A stretch of DNA of 64,000 nucleotides from Saposhnikovia divaricata (GCA_036435485.1 CM071596.1:59507001-59571000); one strand, 5' to 3'. Shown: positions 23,145 through 35,027, counted from the first letter of the stretch. Notes: generated by a model from the sequence alone, not told the origin. Program-made: numbers and translations.

Positions 23145-23667
23145 TTAAGGTGGTTTCCGGTAAAACCCTAACAAGAAATACTTGAGATATTCCTCCGAAC
23201 GATCAATGAAAATGAATAATAACCGGACAAAGAAACAAGCAGAGAGCCAAGATACAAGCATGTGTAAGTGGATAAGAGCAAGTAACTAAGTCGGTTATCA
23301 AAGGAACTAGAACAATTAGAAACCAAACCAACTAACCAAGTACTTAGCTTAATCTTATCATCAAACCACAAAAACTCAACACATGGCTCAAGATGATGCA
23401 ATGGATGACCAAATCACTTTAATAAAGTGGCTTTAGGCTAGATATTATCTAAACACACCACAAACATGCAAGATTAGATCAAGAGAAGCAAAACAACTCC
23501 ACACTCTCTCTAAAAAGCTCCATTCGGCTTTTTCATAATTCAAGGGGAAAATCCATGTTCCAACCATTCAACAATTACAAGATTAAATAGGTGAGTTCTA
23601 TAATTCATAATTAAGATCTCCTAGGAATCTTAGCCTCAAATTCCATTCCATTCATAAGTTATAAAAT

Positions 23668-24935
23668 AAGTAAATAATCTGTTTCATCACTGTACAATAG
23701 CAAAACTTTCAGTTGGATTACCAGCCCAAAAAAGTTTTCAAACACATCACTCTGCAATTAAAATATTTCAAACAGGTCACTGCCGTTACTGCCGTTAAGT
23801 TAACTAACGGAAAAGTGACGTGGCGGGGTGATGTGGCGCAATAAAATTTTCTGTTACATCACTATACAATAAAAAATTTTCAAACAGATCACTCCCAACT
23901 GAAATTGAAACTTTTTCGAATTTTTCTTAAATTTTTTTACTTGAATTCATATAAGTAAAAATTCAGAAAAATTTCTTAAATTAATTTCAAAATTTTAAAT
24001 TTCGTAAAAATTTAAGAAAAAATCTTATTTTTTTTGAATAAAAAATCTTATAAGAAATTTTTAAAATTTTAAAATTCATATTTTTTCTTATATAAAATTC
24101 TTTTTCTTAAATTTAAATTACTTATATTAACTAATTTTCTTAAAAATTCACAAAAATTCAGAAATTTTGTAAAAAAATTTTAAATTTTTTTTTGAATTTT
24201 TTGAATTTTTCGAACAACTTGTTTGATTGCTAAACAGAGTTCATGATTGCTAAAAAAAATCAAACAACTTGTTTGATACAAAATTTTTTAAATTTTTTGA
24301 ATTTTTAAAATTTTTCAAATGATTAGAATTTAATTAAATTTAAAATGAACATGCCCATTCAATTTATATGCGTATAAATAGATACATGCAAACAAATATT
24401 TTAAGATATCACTTTTTTCAATCAAAAGTGATTTTTTATTTTTTTCGAATGATTAGAATTTAATTTAAAAATGAACATACTCATTCGAATGAAATTTTTT
24501 CAAATTTAAAAATGAACATATTCATTCAGTTTAATGTGTATAAATTTTTCGAATATTTTTAAGATATGTGTATAAAAATTTTCGAATTAAAAAATTTCAA
24601 ATTTTTCGAATTAAAAAATTTAAAAAAAAATTTACGAAAATTTTCTGAATTTTTTACTTAAATTCATATAATAGAAATTTTTCTGAATATTTTTCTTAAA
24701 TTCGTATAATTTTTCTGAAATTTTAATTTTTTTTTTAACGCTCAGTGACCTAATTGAAAGTTGAATTTCAGTTTAACGTTTTCCGTTAAACTTTAACGGT
24801 CGTGAAATTTTTTAAATGTACAGTGACCAGTTTGAAATATTTTTATTATACAGTTATGTGTTTGAAAACTTTTTTGGGCTGATAACCCAACTGAAACTTT
24901 CGGTATTGTACAGTGATGAAACAGATCATTTACCC
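23668..24935. mobile_element. Mutator-like non-autonomous element with long TIRs
   Basis: Terminal inverted repeats of more than 100 bp: the left end AAGTAAATAATCTGTTTCATC mirrors the right end, whose complement begins GGGTAAATGATCTGTTTCAT. Both sides continue through CACTGTACAATA, GTTTCAGTTGG, CAGCCCAAAAAAGTTTTCAAA and a TTTCAAAC...GGTCACTG block. A 10-bp direct repeat GTTATAAAAT flanks it (23658-23667, 24936-24945), fitting the 9-10 bp duplications of MULEs. The core is very AT-rich and non-coding. Confidence 0.85.
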
Positions 24936-24945
24936 GTTATAAAAT

Positions 24946-27900
24946 CATGAAGTTGATGATGAATAGTAACTTTCTAGAAACTAACTTAGATTTCTTGGTT
25001 TCTTTGGAAGATCTAAGCTATGTCAAGGTTATACAAGAGCTATTCAAGGCTTACTAAGGTCCTTACACCCTCCAAGGAAGGTATAAACTTCAAGAACCCT
25101 AGTCTTTGTTTTGAGTTTTAATGGAGTTTTGGATGAGTTTTGGTGATGATGTTGTTAGGAGCATGCTTATATGATTATGTAGTTATTATTAGTAGTTATT
25201 AATTCATGATTCAACTTCTTGATGAGTTGAGATGTTCTTGGACTTGTTAAAATGTATGGTATGCCCGGTGTGGCTTGGTTGATGTTTGGATGATTAGTTT
25301 AGTATAGATAAATTTTGGGAATCGTTAGTTTATAGCCGTTATAATGCCCGATTTTACAATGCCCTGTTTTTGTGTAACTTTCGGACAGTAAACCCCACTG
25401 GTTAGCTTCAAGTTTTGCCATGATAAGTTAGTTTGCGTTTTAAGTTTCGTTTTGATATAAAGATCATGTGAATCGGATATACGGTTTAGGAGATATGGTC
25501 GGTTTAATAAAAGTTGTTCGAAACCGTAGGTGCGAGTTCGTAACTTCAATCGAATCCCCTTAACCTGATAAATTCAGTTGCAAATCTTGATTATTAAATA
25601 TTAGAGATCATAAGGAAGGTGCGAAAGAAAACCTCATGTCAAACGGATCGTTTTTCGATTTTATAAAAATGTTCGAATCGAGGTTAAGTACGAATGAATC
25701 CCTTAAAAGAACACTTGGTTATAACTTTGGAAAACCACTTAGAAATTGGACAATAAATCTCGAGGTATAATCTTTGTTGGTAAACGACCGACCTTAGAAC
25801 TTATATGACTTAAGAACCTAACAAGTGTAAGTGTAATGACATGCTTTGATAATGAGCAAGTGTCGGATCACAGCGGTATTAATAAGAGTTAACTTGAAAG
25901 CGTGTTTTAGCTTAAGTAAAGTATGTACTTAGCTTTTCAAAGTGGTAGGTGATTAACCTTGAATAATTTTGGTTATTTATAGATCACCGGATCGATCCGA
26001 GACACACTACCCCCACCAGAGTACCAGGCAAGTTTCCAACACTTTGGAACTGTTGTTGTGATAATATATATATATGATTGGATTGTTGTTATACATATGC
26101 CATAGCATGCATGCCTCCTTTCAGATTATATTGTGATACTTGTTTCGAGAATTGATGCTGGCTTATAAGCTAGATACGAGGTATATTAGTTATAAGTCGG
26201 ATATTGCTAAGACCCTTAGTGAAGGGCAAATGAATCTCATTCTTCGAATATAGACTGGGAGTCAGTATTTCTTGATACATTGTGATTATTTTCTGAGGAA
26301 AATATCTAAGTAAATATTTTTTTTTCATTATTTATTTGATGAATATTATTTGAATATTCATTTGACTTTCATTATATAATGATTATTATTTTAAATATTC
26401 ATTTGAGATTTATTTCTTTAATGAATATTATCTTGAATATTCATTTAAGGTTAATTTAATTATCGGATATTATTGTGAATATTTATTCAAGGAATTATTT
26501 ATTTCGTGAATATTATATTCATTCGAGGGTTAATTATGAGCAATATTTTATATTAAGAATATTCTGGAAATATTTATGGTTTAATAAATATTCTTTGAAT
26601 ATTTATTTAATTCTTTTAACTAGTTTTAAAAATGATTCATTTTATTCAAATATTATATTCAACCTCCAAATATTATGTAAAATATTTTTGAGCCTTATTA
26701 TGATTATTTTTATCAAGGAGAGGTTCCCAAAACTCCATTTTCTTCATTTAAAGCTATCTTTCAAAATATAAGGGAACCTTACTTGAGAGCTGTTATTTAT
26801 TTTGTTTGACTGCCCGGTCATAAATCTTTTGAAATTATTCTTTTCATTCGCAACTTGGTTGCTATTCATCAAATTGAGTCTTGTGTTACTTCCTCATCGT
26901 TCAAGGGGTAAGATTGATGGAGCAAGTCAATATCCATTAACAAGCAACAGCTTGGGAAATATTGGTGAATTGTTCATTTCCAATTAGATACGACTACTTT
27001 GTGGAGTCCTATCAACAAGTATTATACTTGGGGGAAAGGGGGACGAACTTTACGTTTCAGAGTCATGTATCTTACTCGAACTAGGAGCCGTGTAAGTGGC
27101 CGAGTGGCGCCAGTCCATCAATGGCCCAACCGTTGGCCGGGGAGTTCCAGGGGGCGGTGGACAAGTAAATCCGTCTGTTCTTCCTTCTACATGTAGAGAA
27201 TAATCATGAGATGCATAACATATGACTGATTATCATAAACGTTATGGCTTCTGCGCCTCAATGCTCCGGTATTAGTTCATCTTTCAAAGTTGGAAATTTA
27301 CTACAACATTATCAGTGTTGCAGGGTTTGAATATTGTTAAAACTAAAAGTTACATTTTGAGTTACCTTGTAACTTCATCTTTTACGTTATACTGGCAATA
27401 TGTTCGTTAATGCATGGCATATGGTTTCAAAGGTATCTTTGAATCGTTATATATTATTGTTCAGTTATATATTACTTTTGGTGGGCTATTGCTCACCCTT
27501 ACTTTATTTATTATATCACAACAACAGCTAGATCTGATGGCCCACACAAGGCGCACTCAGCGCAAGCAGGTGACAGCCGTCAGAGGGTTACCCGCTATTG
27601 TCATAGCAGCCATTGCTAAGGCAGGAGCAGCCAGTAAGCTAGACTGGTAGCTTTTATGTATCAGACTTACTTATATGTATGACTTATGTTAATCAACGGC
27701 AAGAAACTATTAAATTTATTTTGTAATCATTTTGGGTTGTAATAACTTATAACTTGTGGATCCTATGATTAGAGTATTATTTCAATTTCATCTCTGGGAC
27801 TATAAGTATAACTGGTTGTGTGTGATGTAGTATTATTGTGGGGTCATAGCATGCTATTTATTTATTCTGATTCAAGTGCAAGTATTGTTTATGGAATATG

Positions 27901-27946
27901 AAACCGTAATGACCAGGTCCCCGACCCCGGATCTGGGGCTGTTACA
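24946..27946 (+). other. Right part of LTR G, non-coding
   Basis: No gene is seen. 26300-26680 is dense in ATGAATATT/AATATTCAT words in alternating orientation. 27000-27190 is GC-richer. Near 27480 a GGGCTATTGCTCACCC hairpin resembles the AGCTCA hairpin near the 3' end of the other long LTRs. Open frames here are short and unrecognised. Confidence 0.55.
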
Positions 27947-28126
27947 CGAGATATATACTAACATTGATAGTCATGTTGCAATGAGGGGGAGATATATGAT
28001 GCACTCTTTCTTTAATATTTGTACAACATGTGTACTCTTTTTCCTTCACTAAGGTTTTTCCCACTGGATTTTCCTAGTAAGATTTTAACGAGGCATGATG
28101 TTAGTACGAGTCTTTCAAAGGGGAAG
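27947..28126 (+). other. 3' untranslated region of D, right part, with polypurine tract
   Basis: The TTTTTCCCACTGGATTTTCC...TAACGAGGCATG stretch is characteristic of the region before the 3' LTR in several copia lineages. CAAAGGGGAAG at 28116-28126 is the polypurine tract. Confidence 0.75.
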
Positions 28127-28381
28127 TGTTATATATTATGTTGAATGACTCATTTACTTACTTATTAATGCATTTAATCTTTGCATTTACTTTATTCATT
28201 TAGCTTTAAAGTTAGCACTTGTAACTTGTATTTTGCATCCTATAATAAAGCCAAAAGTACAAGTCTAATATTGTGTGATATAAACAAGTTATATAAATAT
28301 GAAATGAGTTTCTCTCTTCCTTTTATTATCTACTCTCTCTTAAGTTTTCTCTCACTATATAATTACTATTATTATATAACA
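28127..28381 (+). repeat. 3' LTR of D
   Basis: The LTR starts TGTTATATA right after the polypurine tract and ends TATATAACA, a perfect 9-bp inverted terminus, 255 bp. The right edge is inferred from that inverted repeat because no second LTR is available for comparison. Confidence 0.65.
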
Positions 28382-29462
28382 CTACTCTATTTTTATAAGG
28401 ATTTAGATTCATGGCATCCGAATGTTATAATCAACTATTTTGTTATAATTTTTCGTGAATTTATATTTTTTATTAATAGGTGAAACTCTTTTTTTATTGA
28501 AGTATAATAGTATTAAATTTTGGTTATCATTATATTTATTTTAGTATTATTATTATTATTATTATTATTATTTGCATTTATTTATTTATTATAAATATAT
28601 ATTCATACATGATGCAAGACACCGACTTCTACGATAAGTTTATACTATAAGTATTACATACATCTACTTCTACTATAAGCCTTATTAGCTTATAACCAGT
28701 ACGATGCATCAGATTTATTTTATATGTTATAAATTTTATTTTATATTACAATAATGTTTTCATGTAATCACTTTTCTCAATAGTTATTTTAATTTTAATA
28801 TAATATACTATAATTTTATACATTATAAAACATAATATTATAAATTTTTATTTATTATAAATATATATTCATACATGATGCAAGGCACCGACTTCTACTA
28901 TAAGTTTAAACTATAAGTATTACATACATCTACTTCTACTATAAGTCTTATTAGCTTATAACTAGTGGGATGCACCAGATTTTATTTATATGTTATAAAT
29001 TTTATTTTATATTACAATAATTATTTTCATTTTAATATAATATACTATAATTTTATACATTATAAAAATTATATAATAAATTTTTAGTTCAAATATATTG
29101 TTGACGGGATTCGAACACTGGGTTAGTAATATTTCTTATCATTAGATCCAACAATTCTTAATTATTTACTAAAAATCTAACGATCATTATTCGTTGTATT
29201 GTTTAACCACGGAACAAAAAAGCAAAAAATGATACTCATCTTGGTTTATTATAAATGTACAAATTTTTAATTTTTTTTTAATAATTGGAAGATAAGGTGT
29301 GATATTTTTGGGTATATATTAATGATTGCAAGATTATGTTTTAAATTAAAAGATAACATATTTTAATTAGAAAATAAATAATAATGATTGGAAAATATGG
29401 TATAATTGATGTTTTTAGATGTTTGTAAAATGTAATATCTCCAATTAAAAATTAATGGGTTT
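28382..29462. repeat. AT-rich intergenic DNA with a ~266-bp tandem duplication
   Basis: No gene is seen. A (TTA)n tract lies at about 28545-28572. A unit beginning TTTATTATAAATATATATTC occurs at 28585-28850 and again at 28851-29090, the second copy lacking about 40 bp internally. Both contain GCACCGACTTCTACT-like and TTAGCTTATAAC words. Confidence 0.75.
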
Positions 29463-29509
29463 TAATTTGAAAAGGTAATCGACTAATTAGTTTTAAATGA
29501 AATTATTTT

Positions 29510-29645
29510 ATTATTTGCTGATTAGAATAAAAGATCGAAAATCACAAAAACAAAATGTTCAATATTTCGACTTTAATGTAATGGTATCGTATATATTACA
29601 CAATCAAACTTTAATTATGATCTTTTATTCTAATTAGTAAATAAT
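29510..29645. repeat. Small inverted-repeat element (MITE-like)
   Basis: ATTATTTGCTGATTAGAATA continues to AAAAGATC and is mirrored at the other end (GATCTTTTATTCTAATTAGT...), about 27-bp arms with two mismatches, 136 bp overall. It recurs at 35075-35210 because the whole region is duplicated. Confidence 0.7.
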
Positions 29646-29833
29646 AAACTATCTGGTGCATTTAATATTGAAAATTTTATGTCAAGATAGCCGATTAATA
29701 TTAATCGTTTGTTAGAGACCAAATACCCTACTATAAACGGGATAATATACTTGGGTAACGTGCGTAATCTTCTTGAATTAAATTAACTAGGTTACATAGC
29801 CGCGCTACGTGCGGTCATAAAAACGTTAACTTA

Positions 29834-30303
29834 TGTTAACGGAGGAATTTGGTGATAACAAATTTCGGAGGTTGCTGGAATAACGAAATCATGAAAATAG
29901 GGGGATTTGAGATTTTGGATGTTTGGGGCTGGACTTGAGAGGTGTCTCGACTTGTTAGATGTGTCGGATCCTTTTTCAAGATGCCTGCGTACCTTATATT
30001 TATAAGGATCAAGCCAACGCAGTTCTGTGAAATTGATTTGTGTCTATCCCTTAGAGACTTTAGGGATAAACTTCGTTAATCTGGGTAATTACTGATTTTA
30101 TCTTATCGTTGTGATATCTTCCTGATTTAAAGAATATCGTTTGAAGATATTTTCCGTTATTATTTGATTGAGATTGATTATTTCCTCGTTTCAAGGAGAG
30201 GATAAAACTTAGCGATTAAGTTATAATTATTAATCTGAATTAATAATTAATAATATTGGAAATTTGGGAGATTATTAGAGGCAACCGAAAATATGGCGTA
30301 ACA
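29834..30303 (-). repeat. 3' LTR of E1
   Basis: On the plus strand it reads TGTTAACGGAGGAATTTGG to GGCGTAACA, 470 bp. It carries CAAGGAGAGG near 30194, a base that distinguishes it from the other LTR (CAAGAAGAGG). Confidence 0.9.
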
Positions 30304-30599
30304 ATTACCCCCCAGTTCTTCAGTGTAGCTTGCTGCAGTGGAGAACTAAGCATGCTTCGATCTTCCAAATTTCTTGAGTCACTGAAACAGCTAGGAGAGG
30401 AAGATTAATAAATAATATGGAGCACCAAGGTGCCCGTAATATACATGTAGATGTAAATAAGACAATATGCGATATGTAAATAATAAGTTTTGTATGTGTA
30501 AGAAAATGTATTTTGGAGAGGCATCAAAGCATTATTCGCAGAGTCGTGCAAAGCATTTTGAGCAACATCCAGTCGAAAATGTCATATCTACCATGTCTT

Positions 30600-31150
30600 C
30601 TAGAGGGTATCCCCCTCAAAGGGGGTCATTTTTCTCAGAATTTTATAATACTTTCCTCAAAGGAGATCATTAGTACTCTCCTCAAAGGAGACCATTTTTG
30701 TCCAGAAATACCCTCCTCACAGGAGGTGGATTTTCCGAAGCTCGAACCCTGATGAGGCGCCGGAAGTACGGACATCCCCCCCGGAAGTACGGTTTTTGCA
30801 AGGATTTGGTAATTTGGGATACCCTCCTCAAAGGAGGTCGTTCCCCATTCCAGAAATATCCCTCCTCACAGGAGGTGGATTTCCCGAAGTTCGTGCCTTG
30901 ATGAGGAGCCGGAAGTACGGACATCCCCCCCGGAAGTACGGTTTTTGCAAGGACTTTGGTAATTTGGGATACCCTCCTCAAAGGAGGTCGTTCCCCATTC
31001 CAGAAATATCCCTCCTCACAGGAGGTGGATTTCCCGAAGTTTATTCCATTAACTCTCCTCAAAGGAGACCATTTTTTTATATAAATTACGAAGACCCTCC
31101 TTAGAGGAGGTCGTCTAACACAAAAAATAAGGGAGACCCTTCTTAGAGGA
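30600..31150. repeat. Hairpin array / 150-bp tandem repeat in E1
   Basis: Pairs such as CCCTCCTCAAAGGAGG, CCTCCTCACAGGAGG, CTCTCCTCAAAGGAGA and CCTCCTTAGAGGAGG recur about every 40-110 bp. CCGGAAGTACGG occurs twice per unit around CATCCCCCC. The same array is at about 36165-36710 in E2. Confidence 0.85.
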
Positions 31151-32080
31151 GGTTATCTTCCCAAAGCAATATCACTATCCCAAGATTCTTCCAAAAAATA
31201 TCAGCTACACTTGAAGGTCTTCTAAAAAATATCAGCAACACACAAAGGGTCTTCTATAAAAAATATCCTCATCACAAAGGGTCTTCAAAAATAATCAACT
31301 CTTCGAATAAGAGCCTTCCAAAATATAAACTCTTCGAATAAGAGCCTTCCAAAATTATAAACTCTTCGAATAAGATCCTTCCAAAATATTACCCCTAGAA
31401 AAGAGGATCTTCCAAAATATTACCCCCACAAAGGAAGACCTTCCAAAATAATAAAATCTTCGAATAAGAGTCTTCCAAAATCATGTACCACGAAGATTAC
31501 ACCAAAAATCTTGAAAATCTTCGCAATTCAAATTCTGCCCAGATCTGTTTTTGACGTTTTTGACCATTTAAACGACTTTTTCTTGAAAAACACAAAACTC
31601 GAAAGTTGTAGAGAACGAAAAAACCTTTCCAATGATATATGGCTCATCAAAAACGGACTTATAACGAATCGGGAATTAAATAAAACGTCTGCTGATCTGT
31701 TTCCCGATGCTGAAAAACGAGATCTGATTGTTTTTTGTGATTTCGAGAATAGATCAAGATATAATCTGAGAAAACTCAAAGAACGAAAATTATAGACAAT
31801 TTAACAAGCTTTCCGAATCATTAAAAATCATCAAAATCCAACATGTATTAAATTTACTACGAATTTTATAAGATAATTAACTTGTATAGACAAAATCACA
31901 AGAAAACTTATCTTAATTCGAAATAGATCCACCGCCTCCGCCGCTTAGCTCCTCCATTACAGAAGCTCCAGATCCATAATAACCCCCCATGCGTTTAGCT
32001 CCTCCATTACAGAAGCTCCAGATCCATAATAACCCCCCATGCGTGTGAGTTGATTGTCCTCCACAATCAATAAATAATCC

Positions 32081-32098
32081 CCTCCTTCTAGCGCCAAT
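32081..32098 (-). other. Primer binding site of E1
   Basis: The minus strand reads ATTGGCGCTAGAAGGAGG directly after the LTR end, a TGGCGC-type primer site rather than the copia tRNA-iMet site. The identical site is in E2 at about 37638-37655. Confidence 0.7.
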
Positions 32099-32568
32099 TG
32101 TTAACGGAGGAATTTGGTGATAACAAATTTCGGAGGTTGCTGGAATAACGAAATCATGAAAATAGGGGGATTTGAGATTTTAGATGTTTGGGGCTGGACT
32201 TGAGAGGTGTCTCGACTTGTTAGATGTGTCGGATCCTTTTTCAAGATGCCTGCGTACCTTATATTTATAAGGATCAAGCCAACGCAGTTCTGTGAAATTG
32301 ATTTGTGTCTATCCCTTAGATACTTTAGGGATAAACTTCGTTAATCTGGGTAATTACTGATTTTATCTTATCGTTGTGATATCTTCCTGATTTAAAGAAT
32401 ATCGTTTGAAGATATTTTCCGTTATTAATTGATTGAGATTGATTATTTCCTCGTTTCAAGAAGAGGATAAAACTTAGCGATTAAGTTATAATTATTAATC
32501 TGAATTAATAATTAATAATATTGGAAATTTGGGAGATTATTAGAGGCAACCGAAAATATGGCGTAACA
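32099..32568 (-). repeat. 5' LTR of E1
   Basis: 470 bp, same ends as the 3' LTR, with the CAAGAAGAGG variant. It is followed by ACTTA. Confidence 0.9.
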
Positions 32569-32646
32569 ACTTATAAAATTCAATTCATGCTCCAATAATT
32601 TATATATTATAGAAATTTTATATCATAAGCATATTTATTCATTATA

Positions 32647-34543
32647 AATATTAACTGGGTTCGAAAATAAATATTAATTATTGAAAATTTTTCTTCAAAA
32701 TAGTGGCTTGAAACATAATCTTATAAGTAATTTCAAAATTAAGATTATATATAAAACAAAAAATATACTTGAATTTTAAAAATATAAGAGTAATTTTGAA
32801 ATTAGAATGATAAATATTAAATATATCGTAATTACGTCTTATTTAGTTGATATTACTAATTTCGGTAACATTAGATATTTAAATCAAAGTCATAAAAATC
32901 TTATTAAGCACTTTAATATTTGTGTCAATGTAACATAATTTGGGGTATGACCGTATGAGTGCATTTGTCTAGTTAAGAATTTAAAAGTTAGAAACATGAC
33001 ATGGAGAAAACTAAAAATTAATTCATTAGGTACGTTTTATTTGGCCGTAGCCCGTTTATAAAATTTATATTTGATAATAATTTAATGAATATATTTATAA
33101 ATTACTTAATTTAAATCTTATCAACAATGATTATGTGTTGTCTCTTTTTACATTTTATAAAATTTAAAACAATTAGCTTTAGTTGATCAACAAATATAAT
33201 TTTTTACAATTTTTGTTCTTTAGATATTAACAATTTCATGTTAAAATGTAACCAACTTAATGTACATGATTTCATTAAAATATATAAGGATTTTTTCGCC
33301 TTTAAAATGCTCTTAGAGCAAGAAAAACAAATAAGCAGAATATAAAAACACTTGTATTAGTGCATGACCTTCACGAAGTGGACGACTATTAAAAAAATGA
33401 AGATAGCGACACTTTATTTAGAAAAGGTTTTTATGAGGCACTTTATTTAAAAAAGGTTTTTATGAGGAGTTAGAGAACCTAAAATAAATCTTAACCAATC
33501 CCGTCAGTAATATTATTTTTGTTATAACTCATTATTTGCTGATTTATTTTTCTACTACACTCATTTTTCATTTTCTCAAAATGAGTTGTGAAAATAACCG
33601 TTGTAAATCAATACGTAATAATTGCAAAACCCACATCATAAAAACTGCCGGCGGACAGCTTTAGCTTGTATTTGCATTGCTTCTTCTTTCATCACCTTTT
33701 CATCCAACATTGAACATTTAGGAGGCAATAATTATATTGATTGTTTAAAAAGAATTAAAATAGAAAATAATTAAAATTTTACACCAGAAAATGGAGGGAA
33801 TTCGGGATTAGTTATAATACATATTTGGTATATTTTTTAATAAAATAAATACATGTTTGACAAATATAATCCATAAAACATGATTAATGTCAATAATTTT
33901 TGCTAAGAATTTTGATGCATTACAGTGTTAAATTTTTTACATATTAGTACCTATTGCTAGTAGATATTATAGCTAAGGAGTTCATTGGAAATGCTCTAAT
34001 TTCATTGATTTTAATATTTCATGCTTAGAATATGGTAAGGTTACTTTAGAACACAACCAAAGATTGTTATACACGTTAATTACATATTACATTTTTGGGA
34101 TTAAGCTAATATTTACAAAAGCATGAATTAATTTACATTCCTTATATAAATAAAAATATTTTCAACAAAAAAAAAAAAGAGTAAACCGAATGCACCTTAT
34201 AAAATTTAAATCTATATGTTATAACTGTAGTACGAAAAATAGCTATGAATGTACTAAAAAGAACTCAGTTATAATAAAACAAATTCTTCTTAAAATTTGT
34301 GATGGAATCATGATTCAAAATAACTCACATTAAACATTTAAAAAATGGAAATAGTGAGAAAAATCAAATCTATCTAAAATACTTATTAGGTAGCCGACTT
34401 CTCTTTTACATATTTTAATTATAAAAATAATTTAATTAAAGTCTATATTTTCATTTGAAATAGTGGTTCGAGCGATACTATCATGAATTGTTTTAATTTT
34501 ATAATCATTTTCTAATAAAATATAATTTACGTGCATGTATATA
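32647..34543. other. Block present only in duplication copy 1
   Basis: AT-rich, with no gene recognised. It is flanked by ATTATA on both sides (32641-32646 and 34544-34549). Relative to copy 2 it is either a 1.9-kb insertion with a 6-bp duplication or the sequence lost from copy 2 through 6-bp microhomology. A short direct repeat (CACTTTATTTA...AAAAGGTTTTTATGAGG) lies near 33410-33470. Confidence 0.6.
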
Positions 34544-34659
34544 ATTATATTTTAAAGTTTAGTTTTTTTTTATTAATTTTCAGATTTGTATTTTTCATAC
34601 AAATAAAATTATTTTTTTAATAATTTAAATATATTACTTTTAATTGGGACTTTACGAGA

Positions 34660-35015
34660 TATATAATTTTTTAAAAGCCAATGGCAAATGTGGGGGTGTC
34701 AATTGTAGCTGAAAGATCAACTGCAGGGATTTTCTGATTCAGCTATTGTGAAGGTTGCAATATGATGATGAAAATACTGAACCTCTGGTTGAACAAATAA
34801 AGTAGAATTAACCGTGAAACTAACAGCTAGATGGAAAATATATAATTTGAAAAATAATACTATAAAATTGTTGTTGGAGCTGTGGATCGATGCAGTCCTT
34901 TTCCAAGGAGTACTGCTGCGCCACTTTTTCAGGTATTTGGCTCGTCAGGATGCAAGAAACTTAGCTAGAAAATTTTAGAGACCGCCATGTCACATGTCCA
35001 ATCCTCTGCTATTAT
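34660..35015 (+). other. Possible degraded gene remnant
   Basis: The base composition is less AT-biased than the surroundings. A short open stretch near 34753-34803 would read RLQYDDENTEPLVEQIK followed by TAG, and 34870-34975 has exon-like composition with a CTTTTTCAG acceptor-like site. I recognise no family. The same sequence is at about 38315-38670. It may be the relic of a host exon or nothing at all. Confidence 0.25.
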
Positions 35016-35027
35016 AGATAGTATAGA

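Larger units (their letters stand above)
23047..27946 (+). repeat. G: solo-type long LTR inserted in D
   Basis: The insert is flanked by CGAGA (23042-23046 and 27947-27951). It ends GACCCCGGATCTGGGGCTGTTACA, homologous to the end of the LTR of element H (GACCCCGGATTTGGGG...CACA), so the two belong to related gypsy-type long-LTR families; G is on the plus strand and H on the minus. The left end reads TTTCCCTGG instead of TG, so it is mutated or slightly truncated. A TATA box lies at 23137-23144. Without the Mutator-like insert it is about 3.6 kb. Short open frames inside show nothing recognisable. Confidence 0.7.
17814..28381 (+). mobile_element. D: decayed Ty1/copia element, interrupted by solo LTR G
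   Basis: Plus-strand gag, protease, integrase, reverse transcriptase and RNase H occupy 17814-22521. The 3' untranslated region (22522-23046 continued at 27947-28126) was split by G. A polypurine tract (CAAAGGGGAAG, 28116-28126) and a 255-bp LTR follow. No 5' LTR is recognisable. Many stops and frameshifts show that it is much older than S1 or B. Confidence 0.85.
30304..32098 (-). other. Internal region of E1 with hairpin array and tandem repeats
   Basis: Non-coding or of unknown coding value. 30600-31150 holds about eleven short hairpins of the form CCTCC-TCAAA/TCACA-GGAGG inside a roughly 150-bp tandem repeat (unit starts near 30711, 30860 and 31010). 31300-31470 has a diverged minisatellite of CTTCGAATAAGAG(C)CTTCC units. 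31946-32043 has a 49-bp tandem duplication starting TTAGCTCCTCCATTACAGAA. Because the 150-bp unit is a multiple of three, both strands stay open over it (126 codons on the minus strand at 31062-30682), which need not mean coding. Confidence 0.75.
29834..32568 (-). mobile_element. E1: non-autonomous LTR element (2,735 bp)
   Basis: Two 470-bp LTRs (29834-30303 and 32099-32568) lie around a 1,795-bp internal region, with target duplications ACTTA at 29829-29833 and 32569-32573. Minus orientation is shown by the primer site ATTGGCGCTAGAAGGAGG (complement of 32081-32098) next to the right LTR and a purine tract (complement of 30304-30320, GAACTGGGGGGTA) next to the left one. No gag or pol is present. 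The TGGCGC-type primer site suggests a gypsy partner. About four LTR differences were seen, so it is young. Confidence 0.9.
29463..35027. repeat. Segmental duplication, copy 1 (5,565 bp unit)
   Basis: Sequence from TAATTTGAAAAGG at 29463 recurs from 35028 at a constant offset of 5,565, including a small foldback, the E element, its target duplications and both flanks. The match runs to ATTATA at 32641-32646. Copy 1 then has 1.9 kb (32647-34549) that copy 2 lacks, and the match resumes at 34544-35024, which corresponds to 38198-38680. It is therefore a tandem duplication plus one large indel. Confidence 0.9.

Noticed and set aside
29100..29160. GGGATTCGAACACTGGG resembles a tRNA T-arm.
   Set aside because: No acceptor stem, D-arm or anticodon arm can be built around it. 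Such words are common in plant repeats.
30682..31062. 126-codon minus-strand frame in E1 and E2, in the sense of the element.
   Set aside because: It consists of the tandem repeat only, with no recognisable protein features. It is kept as a repeat description rather than a gene.
31300..31470. Regular repeats with spacers that could suggest a CRISPR array.
   Set aside because: Units are diverged, spacers are not unique, there is no leader or cas gene, and the DNA is plant nuclear.
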